Origin: Halobacillus dabanensis
GTDB taxonomy: Bacteria > Bacillota > Bacilli > Bacillales > Halobacillaceae
Length of the DNA: 64,000 nucleotides
Reading direction: 5' to 3'
NCBI RefSeq assembly: GCF_900114165.1
Contig: NZ_FOSB01000004.1
Span: 124,001 to 188,000, forward strand
Shown here: positions 29,154 through 38,157 of the stretch, piece by piece
How positions within the stretch are numbered: the first letter of the stretch is position 1
How the letters are laid out: each line of letters begins with the position of its first letter
Notes under the pieces: model-generated
Told to the model about the DNA's origin: nothing
The model's input: the letters and a program-made list of their open reading frames with translations, nothing else
The model's database searches: none
Made by a program: the position numbers and the translations under genes

Positions 29154-29867
29154 TTATAGCAACCCGTATTTTTTTGCTTTTTCTATTCCTGTCGTTTCAA
29201 AATAGAAGTTAAATATTTTTCTAGCTGCCTCTTCACTATAAGTTCCATTTTTGACATGCTCCCAATGATGGATGTGCTGGATATCGATGACTCTTTTCCA
29301 ATCCGGCTGGATTTTAACATGGAGATCTTTTTGACCGAGCACTCCTAATGCAGCCATTCGATGTTGTCCCCCGGAAACTTTGAATCGATAATCATCTCCC
29401 TTTTTCAAAAAATGTCCACGGATATATCCATCTTTATTTTCCTGTGGCTGATATCCTTGACTTTCCAACCTGTGATAAAGCGAAATGGTCCGCACAAACT
29501 CTTTTCTAATGAAAGTATTGGAATTGGGACCGAAATGCTGATTATCTGAAAGCCTTATTCGAAAGGCGCTTTCCCATGGAAGCGGCACCCATGGGGTAGA
29601 ATGCCGAAGCGGATCATACTCTTCTTCACATAAGAAACATTCAAACGTGGAGTATGGCTGATACTTGTCATAATACTTCTTTAAAATAGATTTTCGGTAA
29701 TTGTTTTTAGGTTTCAATTTATACTCTCGCAGCATCTCACATAAATAATGCCAACCACTCATTGTGTAGGTGAATCCTTGCCAGTCACAGCACATCGATA
29801 ATGGCATATTGACTATCTCTGCAGAACTTTCTATGGCACTAAACCCTCTTGGAACATCCACAACCAT
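29154..29867 (-). CDS. ParB-like domain protein, paralogue of the next gene's N-terminal half
   Basis: 237 residues. It shares with the N-terminal half of the next gene the segments CDWQGFTYTMSGWHYLCE, FECFLCEEEYDPL, PWVPLPW, FGPNSNTFIRKEF and YRFKVSGGQHRMAALGVLG. GGQHRxAAL resembles box II (GxxR) of ParB/sulfiredoxin folds, which bind nucleotides. The Cys pair in FLCEEEYDP suggests metal or redox chemistry, but that is speculation. It follows the cytidylyltransferase gene by about 50 bases and precedes the fusion gene by 20. Function unknown. Confidence 0.6.
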   Translation of the reverse strand: MVVDVPRGFSAIESSAEIVNMPLSMCCDWQGFTYTMSGWHYLCEMLREYKLKPKNNYRKSILKKYYDKYQPYSTFECFLCEEEYDPLRHSTPWVPLPWESAFRIRLSDNQHFGPNSNTFIRKEFVRTISLYHRLESQGYQPQENKDGYIRGHFLKKGDDYRFKVSGGQHRMAALGVLGQKDLHVKIQPDWKRVIDIQHIHHWEHVKNGTYSEEAARKIFNFYFETTGIEKAKKYGLL

Positions 29868-29914
29868 CCACCCTTTTTAAATTCATCTCCTTCACAGCCT
29901 TTCTTGTTAGCGAA

Positions 29915-30649
29915 TTAAGGATCGCCTTTCTGCTTGACTTGACGATTAATCTCCTGCCAATCGGGGTTCTTTCTCAAGACTTCCAGTATATCTTGAAATG
30001 TAAAAGTTGGATTTGTCGGATACAGTCTCTCAAGAACCTTCGATACGAATTGAAAATCCTCCGGTGTGTCCACCGTCCAGCGATGATGACTTTCATCGGA
30101 ATCATGCAATACCTGGGCTATACTTGCGTCTCCGATCCGTTTCATAATAAAAGGGGTGACGTGTTCAAGGTCGTGAGGGGAATTAGCATTCATGTAGGCA
30201 TCTTTGAGAGCTTCGTATGTGAACACTTCGGTATCCAACCCTCTAGGATACGAGCGTTTTCTTGTGTTGGAAACATACATGTATCGGGGATATTTTTTTA
30301 AGAAGTAGTGGATGATTTTATCGATGACAGCCGGATCGATTAATGGACAATCTGCTGTCAGCCTGACAACAGCGTCTGCCTTATAGTACGCACATGTTTC
30401 ATAGAACCTTCCTAAGACATCTTTCTCCGACCCACGGAATGTATCGACTTTCAAACGCTGACACAACTCTATGATCGGATCGTCCAAGGACCTCCTCGAT
30501 GTGCTGACAACGAGCTGGTCGATTCTCTCCGAGCGCTTCATCCTCTCAATCTGGTACTCTAGCAAGGGTTTCCCATTGACTTGTCTTAAAACCTTTCCCG
30601 GAAGCCTTGTAGATCCCATTCGCGCCTGAACAACAGCGGTGACTTTCAT
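29915..30649 (-). CDS. CMP-sugar cytidylyltransferase, SpsF/PseF type
   Basis: 244 residues of the nucleotidyltransferase (GT-A) fold. MKVTAVVQARMGSTRLPGK is the nucleotide-binding start, followed by RLTADCPLIDP with the metal-binding Asp. The gene lies 17 bases past the start of overlap with the PseI gene and is the natural candidate to activate pseudaminic acid as CMP-Pse. It resembles B. subtilis SpsF more than the KDO/NeuA family. The ATG at 30649 was chosen over 30673 because the first gives the conserved N-terminus. Confidence 0.8.
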   Translation of the reverse strand: MKVTAVVQARMGSTRLPGKVLRQVNGKPLLEYQIERMKRSERIDQLVVSTSRRSLDDPIIELCQRLKVDTFRGSEKDVLGRFYETCAYYKADAVVRLTADCPLIDPAVIDKIIHYFLKKYPRYMYVSNTRKRSYPRGLDTEVFTYEALKDAYMNANSPHDLEHVTPFIMKRIGDASIAQVLHDSDESHHRWTVDTPEDFQFVSKVLERLYPTNPTFTFQDILEVLRKNPDWQEINRQVKQKGDP

Positions 30650-30665
30650 TGGTTCACCTCCTTCG

Positions 30666-31715
30666 TTAACCAATCAGATCCCATGACATAGGAGTCCCCC
30701 TTTTGACATCAGCATTCACTTTTTTCCCTAAAAGCAATTCATAATATTTCGGGGGTAATCCATATCCTGGCCGGATCGCCCGAAAATTGCTTTCCGTCAA
30801 TGTATCTCCTGACTTTAAATCTTCCGTAATGTACAAGGACCGGCGGTACTTCCCTGATTTCTTTTCACTGGCTGTTGGTCCGTAATTCACCTTTCCAAGC
30901 GATTGCCAAGCACGTTCGGTTTCCTCGACCAGCTCCTTCATTTCCTCCGGCTCCAGTGAAAATTGTGCATCAACCCCTCCATCTTTCCGTGCTAGTGTAA
31001 AATGTTTCTCGACGACAGTTGCGCCGAGGGCCACGCTCGCAACTGCCACACCTGTGCCGAGGGTATGATCAGACAAACCAATTTGGCATTGAAACAGATC
31101 TTTCATATGAGGGATGGTAACTATATTAGAATTTTTCGGCGTGGCCGGATAACTGCTTGTGCATTTCAACAAAATAAGGTCCTTCCCTCCCGCTGATTCG
31201 AAAGCTTCGACCATCTCCGTAATTTCACCCGCAGTCGCCATTCCTGTCGAGATGATTACAGGCTTCCCTGTCTTCGCAACTTTCTTTATTAAAGGCAGAT
31301 CTGTATTTTCAAAAGAAGCGATTTTATACAGGGGAACACGGAGGCTTTCTAGAAAGTCGACTGATGATTCATCAAACGGTGTGCTGAAGCCGATCATGCC
31401 CAGTTCACGGCATCTTTCAAAAATCTTCTTATGCCAATTCCATGGGGTATAGGCTTCCTGATAAAGTTCGTAGAGACTCTTTCCTTTCCAAAGACTCTCA
31501 GCATCTCCGATATGAAATTCGTCACTTTTATGATCAAGAGTCATGGTATCTGCCGTATAGGTCTGGATTTTCAGGGCATGAGCGCCGGCTTTCGCTGCCT
31601 GCTCCACGATTTCCAGGGCACGATCAATGGACTGATTGTGATTGCCTGACATTTCAGCAATGATGAATGGAGGATGGTCAGGGCCGACCCTCTGCTCACC
31701 GATTTTGATCTCCAT
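30666..31715 (-). CDS. pseI: Pseudaminic acid synthase PseI (NeuB family)
   Basis: 349 residues. Condenses phosphoenolpyruvate with 2,4-diacetamido-2,4,6-trideoxy-L-altrose. The N-terminal TIM barrel shows FIIAEMSGNHNQSIDRA, HALKIQTYTADTMT, GFSTPFDESSVDFLE, ISTGMATAGEI and VVEKHFTLARKDGGVDAQFS. The C-terminal SAF (antifreeze-like) domain is at about 290-349 (RRSLYITEDLKSGDTL). MSGNHN favours PseI over sialic acid synthases (AExGxNH). Start ATG 31715 follows AAGGAGG; it overlaps the PseH gene by about 20 bases. Confidence 0.87.
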   Translation of the reverse strand: MEIKIGEQRVGPDHPPFIIAEMSGNHNQSIDRALEIVEQAAKAGAHALKIQTYTADTMTLDHKSDEFHIGDAESLWKGKSLYELYQEAYTPWNWHKKIFERCRELGMIGFSTPFDESSVDFLESLRVPLYKIASFENTDLPLIKKVAKTGKPVIISTGMATAGEITEMVEAFESAGGKDLILLKCTSSYPATPKNSNIVTIPHMKDLFQCQIGLSDHTLGTGVAVASVALGATVVEKHFTLARKDGGVDAQFSLEPEEMKELVEETERAWQSLGKVNYGPTASEKKSGKYRRSLYITEDLKSGDTLTESNFRAIRPGYGLPPKYYELLLGKKVNADVKRGTPMSWDLIG

Positions 31716-32247
31716 CAACCTTCCTCCTTATAATCTTACGTCTCTCTTCCCATACTTCATCAAACAGCGCCATAGGGATAATATCTACGAGCCTATCCCC
31801 ACGTTTCATTTGTGCCGTAAACCGCCCTTCCTGCACAAAACCGAGTTTCTTATGATAACGGTGACTCATTACATTGAAGTCCAGTACTTCTGCACAAACT
31901 TTTCTCATGCCTAACTTATCGAAAATAAAATTCAGAGCTAATAATCCCATAATGGTACCTGCCCCTTTTGGAGCATTTTGCTCTCCGATGTAGAAGCCCC
32001 ATTCGCAAGTCCCGTGTTCAAGGTCAACATTCGTGAATCTCACAACCCCGAGCGGACGATCTTTGTGGATGAATAACTTTGCGTAAGAAGATGGGTTTTG
32101 CTGTTCCTTTTCAAACCATGCGATATGATCTTCCCACGGAATCCATTGATCATTATACATATGCTTACGTATATACTCTGAGTTTCGCCAATTCCATATC
32201 ACAGGCAGATCCGCACGCTCGATGTCACGCAAACGAAACTCATCCAT
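31696..32247 (-). CDS. pseH: PseH-type N-acetyltransferase (GNAT)
   Basis: 183 residues with a GNAT fold: LRDIERADLPVIWNWRNSEYIRKHM cut here to its core WNWRNSEYIRKHMYND, then GVVRFTNVD, AGTIMGLLALNFIF (acetyl-CoA loop) and SHRYHKKLGFVQEG. In the Pse pathway PseH acetylates the 4-amino group made by PseC. Start 32247 (MDEFRLRDIE) preferred over 32259. Overlaps the PseG stop and the PseI start, so the genes are tightly packed. Confidence 0.85.
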   Translation of the reverse strand: MDEFRLRDIERADLPVIWNWRNSEYIRKHMYNDQWIPWEDHIAWFEKEQQNPSSYAKLFIHKDRPLGVVRFTNVDLEHGTCEWGFYIGEQNAPKGAGTIMGLLALNFIFDKLGMRKVCAEVLDFNVMSHRYHKKLGFVQEGRFTAQMKRGDRLVDIIPMALFDEVWEERRKIIRRKVDGDQNR

Positions 32248-33289
32248 TTGCAGCACCACCCATCATCAATTTAGAAACTCCGTAACGCTTATGATTTTTC
32301 ATCACTTCTTTCACAGAAGCCCAGGCATTCTTCATCTGTGAGGGATTTCCCATTAATTTTGCAAGACATTGTGAAAGGTGCTCTACATTTACTTCAGCAC
32401 TTTTACCCAAATAGAATATGGCCCCCTTTTCTAGTAAAGAAGAAATGACTTCTGTTTGATTGGGGGCTGTTTCAATGATCAAAGATGGAAGCTCCATGTA
32501 GCACCGTTCCCACACAGAACTCCCCCCAGCCCCTATAGCTAAATCTGCACATTCCATATGCCGGGCCATTTCTTTTGTCTGGATATGAAGCTCCATCTTG
32601 TCATTTCGATCACAAAAACGAATGATGGCTTGTTTGTAAGGGTGAGATTCGCCAATAACCACATCCACCTCTGGAGTGATTTCAAGCCTCTCAATCGCCT
32701 GAAGAGTTTTCAATGTTTCATTCGTTGGATCACTACCCCCAAAAGACACTAAGATTCTTCTTACTGTTCCATCCCTCTCCCTTTCTAGAGGAGAAGCTTG
32801 CAAAAACTCCCTCCGCAAAAGTGTGTAAGCTGGCCCTAGAAGAAGCGTGGCCCGTTCAGGAACAAGCCCTGTATACCTTACCTCCATTTTCTTATATAAA
32901 TTTTGATCGAGCAGCAAATCACAATCGTGCGGGCGATCCGCAAGATCATCAATCACCATCAGTTTTTTGACGTGGGGCCTTATGGCCTTCTCCCAGCGTG
33001 CATCCAGTTCATAATTGTCGACCACAAGCCAATCCACCACCCCTGCATGATCCAATATCTGTATCACGCGCACAGCATCTTCTTCCCAGGATACTTGGTC
33101 TGCCCCTGTCATTTCGTAAACGGGATAACCCTGATTCTGGATGAACTCAACCAAATCACCCGGACGCCTTCTACACATAAAAAAAACTTCCGCCCCAAGT
33201 TCACGAAGCTCATCAGCAAGCGTGAGGCAGCGCATCACGTGGCCTGTTCCATCATTGATAGAAGCATCCACTCTAAATCCGATTTTCAT
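32240..33289 (-). CDS. pseG: UDP-sugar hydrolase PseG
   Basis: 349 residues, GT-B-like fold; removes UDP from UDP-2,4-diacetamido-2,4,6-trideoxy-L-altrose. The N-terminal MKIGFRVDASINDGTGHVMR contains the presumed catalytic His in GTGHVMRC. The C-terminal half has VSFGGSDPTNETLK and ADLAIGAGGSSVWERCYM, as in PseG. Four-base overlap with the PseC gene. Confidence 0.87.
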   Translation of the reverse strand: MKIGFRVDASINDGTGHVMRCLTLADELRELGAEVFFMCRRRPGDLVEFIQNQGYPVYEMTGADQVSWEEDAVRVIQILDHAGVVDWLVVDNYELDARWEKAIRPHVKKLMVIDDLADRPHDCDLLLDQNLYKKMEVRYTGLVPERATLLLGPAYTLLRREFLQASPLERERDGTVRRILVSFGGSDPTNETLKTLQAIERLEITPEVDVVIGESHPYKQAIIRFCDRNDKMELHIQTKEMARHMECADLAIGAGGSSVWERCYMELPSLIIETAPNQTEVISSLLEKGAIFYLGKSAEVNVEHLSQCLAKLMGNPSQMKNAWASVKEVMKNHKRYGVSKLMMGGAANG

Positions 33290-34494
33290 CCATTTCCACC
33301 CGTAACCGCTTCATAATGAGCTATTACTTTTTTAACGGCTTTCACCACATCTGCTACATCCTCTTCCGTCATTCCTGAAAATAGTGGCAGACTGATGATT
33401 TGTTCATATACCTCTTCCGCGACAGGGCACATCCCTCTTGTATAGCCACGATCTCTGTAATAGGGTTGGGTATGGACAGGCATATAGTGGACATTGACCC
33501 CGATATTCTCTGCGCGCAGTGCTTCAAAAATCTCTTTTCTTAATCCTTTGAGTGGACCTGACAAGCGGATAATATAAAGATGATAAGAAGAAGTCGTATC
33601 AGGGAGCTGGGCAGGAATGATGACATTCCCCATCTTGTTAAACGCCTTGTTATAAGCTTCCACATACGCTCTTCGTTTCGCCACAAAAGTATTTAATTTT
33701 TTTAGTTGACTGCTCCCAAGGGCAGCCTGCAGATCTGTCATTCGGTAATTGAATCCAAGAAATTGCATTTCATATTCCCATGAGTGTCGATTTTCTAAAT
33801 GTTGAGCTGGGTCCCGGGTAATTCCATGTGTACGGAACATCAATAATTTCTCGTAATAGTCTCGATCGTTTGTGGTAATCACCCCTCCTTCCCCTGTGGT
33901 AATGTGCTTCACAGGGTGAAAGCTGAACATGGTCATATCACTGTAGGACCCTACTTTTTCCCCTTTATAATCAGCTCCTAATGCATGGGCGGCATCTTCG
34001 ATGATGACAATCCCATGCTTATCGGCTATCGCTTTTATCTGCTCATAATCGGCCGGCTGCCCTGTGAAATCCACCGGAATAACTGCTTTTGTTCGTGGTG
34101 TGATTAATGATTCTATCGAAGAAGGATCAATGTTGTACGTCTTCGGGTTGACATCCGCAAACACCGGTTTCCCCCCTGTATAAAGGACACAGTTCGCACT
34201 TGCAACAAAAGTTAATGGGGTCGTAATAACCTCATCACCTTTTGTAATTCCTGCAGCAAAGCATGCCGCATGTAAAGCTGCTGTGCCATTGGAAAAAGCG
34301 ACCGCATACGCAGCCCCTACATGATCAGCCAAACCCTTTTCAAAAGCATCGATTTCAGGCCCGGTGGTAATATAATCACTCTGCAATGTGGCCACAACCG
34401 CTTCAATATCTTGATCATCAATGGACTGTCTGCCATAAGGCAACAACGTATTTCGAACGGGTTCCCCCCCAAATATCGCTAACTTATCTCCCAC
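33286..34494 (-). CDS. pseC: UDP-sugar aminotransferase PseC
   Basis: 402 residues, DegT/DnrJ/EryC1 family, PLP-dependent. Motifs: SNGTAALHAACFAAGI, IIEDAAHALGA (PLP-binding Asp167), and FHPVKHITTGEGG with the Schiff-base Lys196. PseC aminates C4 of the 4-keto sugar made by PseB. The start MGDKLAIFGGEPVRNTLLPY fits. It follows the SDR gene by 14 bases. Confidence 0.88.
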   Translation of the reverse strand: MGDKLAIFGGEPVRNTLLPYGRQSIDDQDIEAVVATLQSDYITTGPEIDAFEKGLADHVGAAYAVAFSNGTAALHAACFAAGITKGDEVITTPLTFVASANCVLYTGGKPVFADVNPKTYNIDPSSIESLITPRTKAVIPVDFTGQPADYEQIKAIADKHGIVIIEDAAHALGADYKGEKVGSYSDMTMFSFHPVKHITTGEGGVITTNDRDYYEKLLMFRTHGITRDPAQHLENRHSWEYEMQFLGFNYRMTDLQAALGSSQLKKLNTFVAKRRAYVEAYNKAFNKMGNVIIPAQLPDTTSSYHLYIIRLSGPLKGLRKEIFEALRAENIGVNVHYMPVHTQPYYRDRGYTRGMCPVAEEVYEQIISLPLFSGMTEEDVADVVKAVKKVIAHYEAVTGGNG

Positions 34495-34508
34495 TCTGAT
34501 GTACTCCT

Positions 34509-35459
34509 TTAAATTAATTTCGTATTCTCAATCCATTCCTCTGTCCTTTTAATCCCTTCTTCTAATGTCACATCAGGTTCCCAGCCCAATAATCGCTTAG
34601 CTTTGCTATAATCGCATAATAATTTTGGTATCTCGCTTTGCGGATGTATATGTTCGATATGCTTAATCCGGCTTGAGTCATCAACAATCAATTCAGCCAA
34701 CTCATTAATCGCTATATCCCTCCCTAGACCAGCATTCACAATTTCTCCGTTAACTTCATCCCGGTAACCGGCCTGCACAACAAAACGTGCGCAATCTTCT
34801 ACATATAAAAGGTCCCGCGTCTGCATGCCATCACCGTAGATTTGTAACGGCAAACCATTCAATTTATTCTTAATGAAAATGGCGACTACTCCGCCTTCTC
34901 CTCCCGTCTTTTGAAACGGTCCGTACGTATTAAAGGGACGTATAACTGTCATTGGAAGGTCATAGGCATGATAGTAGGACAAGACCATATTTTCAGCAGC
35001 TATTTTTGCTCCCGCATATGGAGAAGCTGGCTTGATTGGATGTTTTTCAGAAATACCTTCCTCATCACCGGCTCGATCATAGACCATGCACGTACTCATA
35101 AAGACCATTTTCACTTTGTGCTTCCGACATTGCTCAAGCAGGTGGAAGGTGCCGATGGTATCATTATTGAATGTGGTTTCTGGATCATCGATACTATCCT
35201 GTACATTGATGCTTGCAGCGAGATGGTAACAAATATCAATTCCAGGATAAAAAATACTTTCAATCGTTTTCTCCTCTTTGATATCTCCGTGGATAAATGC
35301 CCTGAAATTTTTGTGTGAAAGTAATTCCTCAATATTCTCCACTCTTCCATTCGATAAATCATCCACCACCCAAACTTGGTGCGAATCATCCAATAATTTC
35401 TTCACTACCCAGCGGCCGATGAAGCCGGCGCCTCCTGTTACGAGAATATTCACGGACAC
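34509..35459 (-). CDS. NAD-dependent sugar epimerase/dehydratase (extended SDR)
   Basis: 316 residues. Rossmann loop VTGGAGFIGRWVVKKLL, then DDLSNGRVENI, FMSTCMVYDRAG, the YxxxK pair in YAGAKIAAE (Tyr and Lys catalytic), and RPFNTYGPFQKTGG. This is the UDP-glucose 4-epimerase/CDP-tyvelose epimerase group. It is not needed for the standard Pse pathway, so it may make a second sugar or a modified precursor. Cotranscribed with pseC. Confidence 0.75.
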   Translation of the reverse strand: MSVNILVTGGAGFIGRWVVKKLLDDSHQVWVVDDLSNGRVENIEELLSHKNFRAFIHGDIKEEKTIESIFYPGIDICYHLAASINVQDSIDDPETTFNNDTIGTFHLLEQCRKHKVKMVFMSTCMVYDRAGDEEGISEKHPIKPASPYAGAKIAAENMVLSYYHAYDLPMTVIRPFNTYGPFQKTGGEGGVVAIFIKNKLNGLPLQIYGDGMQTRDLLYVEDCARFVVQAGYRDEVNGEIVNAGLGRDIAINELAELIVDDSSRIKHIEHIHPQSEIPKLLCDYSKAKRLLGWEPDVTLEEGIKRTEEWIENTKLI

Positions 35460-35522
35460 ACCCCTCCCTTATATTCACCATTCTTATTTTTCAACGGGTG
35501 ACAATATTCTTGATTTCCTTCA

Positions 35523-36929
35523 TCATAGCCATCTCTTCAATAAATTCATTAATCGTTTGCTTGATGACTGTTTCGGCTGATAGTTGTAAAAAACAAACTC
35601 TTTCACTGTTCGATCCGCGAAGGTCTTGTTCTTATTCGCCCGAATATAATCGGAGAATATAGTTGCCAATTTTCCGGGGTCTTCTTGTTGAAGTTTATTC
35701 ATTCTTGAAAAATAGCCGGAATATCCCCCAAAGGGACTGTCCAAAATAAACACTGTTTTTCCCGCAAGCATGGCTTCTAGCGCAACTGTAGAAAAGTAGG
35801 TCACCACGACATCAGACATATGAATCAAGTCATACAATTTATATCCGGCGGAGTTGTGAACATAGGAATGGTTTTTAATAAGAGGATGATTACTATGATT
35901 TGGGAAGTCTTTTAGGACTATGTTGACTTTTTGTTTAACGGTGAGTTTCTTCAAAAATTGGTCCCACTCTTTGTATTTTTTCTGTCCGCGGACGATTAAT
36001 AAGACATTCTTTTTGGAAGAATTCAATCCAAGTTTCTTTGTCAAATTCGCCCTACTGACCGTTGGTTGTTTATTAATTAAATCAAATCTTGGATGTCCGA
36101 TAATTTCAGTTCCTGTTGTGGCTCCCTTCGCTTTAAACCAATCCCTTTCGAATTGCCCATAAACAGCGTCTATATCTGCTATTTTTGGCAAATAACCGAA
36201 TTCTCCGGAAATGATTCCATGCTGCATACAAACAGTCGGGATACCATATTTGGCCGCTACCATTACTAATGTTCTCGATTCAGGATAATGCGTAGAAGGA
36301 ACAACAATAACCGAAACATTCACACGTTTGAACAAACGGATCGATTCGTTAATCCGATTCATAATTTTTACAATTTGAAGCATAAATCTCTTTTGGAATA
36401 TTGGGTTGGTATACATGGGGTGCCCAGGATGGGAGGCGATCATTTCTCTTGCTTTACGTTTAACTTTTTTTATCGCCTCTGCTACGTCGACACTGTACTG
36501 AGTGAAATATTGATATTTAAAGCCTTTTGCCCGTGGGAAAGATTCTTTTCTTTTTTTCCTTCCTTTTTCTTCAAGGATGAGAGTCCTCGATTTATTAAAA
36601 TGATTTTGGAGCGTTTCCTCTGGAAAACGAAGCAAATCATAGACATCATGGAGAACGACTTTCCCCCCCTTTCTCTTCTGCTGCTTTTTCTTGATAGTTG
36701 CTTTGTAGTTATTGAACTTCGCTTGGACGGCTGTAGGTTTTTCCACTCTATTTTTTAGTTTTTTTGTAAAGGCAGCGGATTCAAACTTCCCCATCAGCTT
36801 CTTGTTGCCACTAATTAAACTTCGGTAGTGGCACAAATAAGCAATAGAGTAACCTTGATAGATCAACCCTTTGAACTCATCTAAGAAATCAAGGTATAAT
36901 CCCCAATAATTTTTGGAGAACGTATCCAT
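35523..36929 (-). CDS. GT-B-like surface glycosyltransferase, paralogue 1
   Basis: About 468 residues. First of four paralogues sharing the opening M(D/N/E)TFxxNYWxLYLDF. It then has IPTVCMQHGIISGEFGYLPK (about 231-249), DAVYGQFERDWF, EIIGHPRFDLI (about 276-286) and VALEAMLAGKTVFIL near 395. QHG and GHPRFD are typical of CDP-glycerol-transferase-like and capsule/LPS-type GT-B enzymes. A role in transferring pseudaminic acid is inferred from its place between pseB and the SDR gene. ATG at 36929 is 6 bases from AGGAGG; another ATG is directly before it. Confidence 0.6.
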   Translation of the reverse strand: MDTFSKNYWGLYLDFLDEFKGLIYQGYSIAYLCHYRSLISGNKKLMGKFESAAFTKKLKNRVEKPTAVQAKFNNYKATIKKKQQKRKGGKVVLHDVYDLLRFPEETLQNHFNKSRTLILEEKGRKKRKESFPRAKGFKYQYFTQYSVDVAEAIKKVKRKAREMIASHPGHPMYTNPIFQKRFMLQIVKIMNRINESIRLFKRVNVSVIVVPSTHYPESRTLVMVAAKYGIPTVCMQHGIISGEFGYLPKIADIDAVYGQFERDWFKAKGATTGTEIIGHPRFDLINKQPTVSRANLTKKLGLNSSKKNVLLIVRGQKKYKEWDQFLKKLTVKQKVNIVLKDFPNHSNHPLIKNHSYVHNSAGYKLYDLIHMSDVVVTYFSTVALEAMLAGKTVFILDSPFGGYSGYFSRMNKLQQEDPGKLATIFSDYIRANKNKTFADRTVKEFVFYNYQPKQSSSKRLMNLLKRWL

Positions 36930-36951
36930 CATCTTCCTCCTTTCTTTTTTC

Positions 36952-37956
36952 TTATATTAAGTGCTGATTTTTCAACAGCTGATACAATTGATCTAAGGTT
37001 ATCGGAGCGATTCCCGAAGAACTGTACATTCCAGGCGTAGCTTTTCTGGCGTTCTCATAGGGAACATCCTTTTTAAAAGAATAAGGAATGACATACATAT
37101 CGGGCAGCTCCCAAGCCGACAGGGACTCTTCATGTGTCATCAATTCCTCATACATTTTTTCACCGGGGCGCAAGCCGATTTCCTCGATAGTTATTTCTTC
37201 AGGGTCCTTATGGATTTGTCTGCACGTTTCTTTAATGACAAGGGTTGCTAGATCGTTTAGAGAAACAATAGGCATTTTCAAGACAAAAATCTCTCCGCCC
37301 TGTGCTTCCTCCAACGCTTTGATTGTTAAAGATGTCGCCTGTTCCAATGTCATCATGAACCTCGTCATAGTGCGATCGGTCACCGTGATTTTCCCATTAT
37401 CAAGGATCTGTCTCTTAAAAAGTGGGATGACAGACCCACGTGATCCCATGACATTCCCGAAACGTACACTTGCAAACACCGTCTGTCCCTCTCCTTTACT
37501 ATATTCAGCTGCCGTGATCAGACGCTCGGCAGTGAGTTTGGTCGCCCCGTAAGCATTGGTCGGGGAGATCGCCTTATCTGTACTTGTGAAAACTACTTTC
37601 TTCACATTTTGGGACAGAGCTGCCCGCACCACATTATTCGTTCCATGAACATTCGTGAGTACGGCTTCATATGGGTTGTATTCACATGAAGGGACATGCT
37701 TCATTGCAGCTAGATGAAAGACATAATCAATGCCTTGCATCGCCGTATACACCCGGTCATAATCTCTGACATCCCCGATTAAATAGCGGACGTCAATCCT
37801 TGAACCTAGGTGATTCTGTAACTCGTGCTGTTTATGTTCATCTCTGCTGAAAACCCGGATGACTTCTGGAGAATCCTGAAGGAGCGTCTTTACAATACTT
37901 CGCCCAATCGTTCCCGTACCTCCTATGACTAATACCTTCTTTCCTTTGAAAAACAC
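36952..37956 (-). CDS. pseB: UDP-N-acetylglucosamine 4,6-dehydratase PseB
   Basis: 334 residues, SDR family, first step of CMP-pseudaminic acid synthesis (4,6-dehydration with C5 inversion). VLVIGGTGTIGRSIVKTLL binds the cofactor. FHLAAMKHVPSCEYNPYEA, FTSTDKAISPTNAYGATK with the Asp-Lys-Tyr active-site set, and SVRFGNVMGSRGSVIP are characteristic of PseB/FlaA1-type enzymes. It is the first gene of the operon that ends at 27818, with a 200-base leader upstream. Confidence 0.87.
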   Translation of the reverse strand: MFFKGKKVLVIGGTGTIGRSIVKTLLQDSPEVIRVFSRDEHKQHELQNHLGSRIDVRYLIGDVRDYDRVYTAMQGIDYVFHLAAMKHVPSCEYNPYEAVLTNVHGTNNVVRAALSQNVKKVVFTSTDKAISPTNAYGATKLTAERLITAAEYSKGEGQTVFASVRFGNVMGSRGSVIPLFKRQILDNGKITVTDRTMTRFMMTLEQATSLTIKALEEAQGGEIFVLKMPIVSLNDLATLVIKETCRQIHKDPEEITIEEIGLRPGEKMYEELMTHEESLSAWELPDMYVIPYSFKKDVPYENARKATPGMYSSSGIAPITLDQLYQLLKNQHLI

Positions 37957-38157
37957 TCGATCCCTTTCCCTTCTTTTCCTAATCTAGTTCCTCCACCCAG
38001 CAACTATGAACCACTCTAATTCACGCTGCTGATTAGTATATATATTCAAGAACTAGAATTCGGTGAAAATAATAGATTAGTACCTAGCAAGCTTTAAGGG
38101 AGGACCGCCGATATCTTTTTCCAGCCACCAAAAAAGCGTCGACCTACCATACGCACA

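Noticed and set aside
38107-38114. GCCGATAT on the plus strand, identical to the sigma-D -10 box, near the pse operon
   Set aside because: The right -35 box (CTAAA at 15 bases) is missing and it points into the antisense of a glycosyltransferase gene, so it is probably chance.
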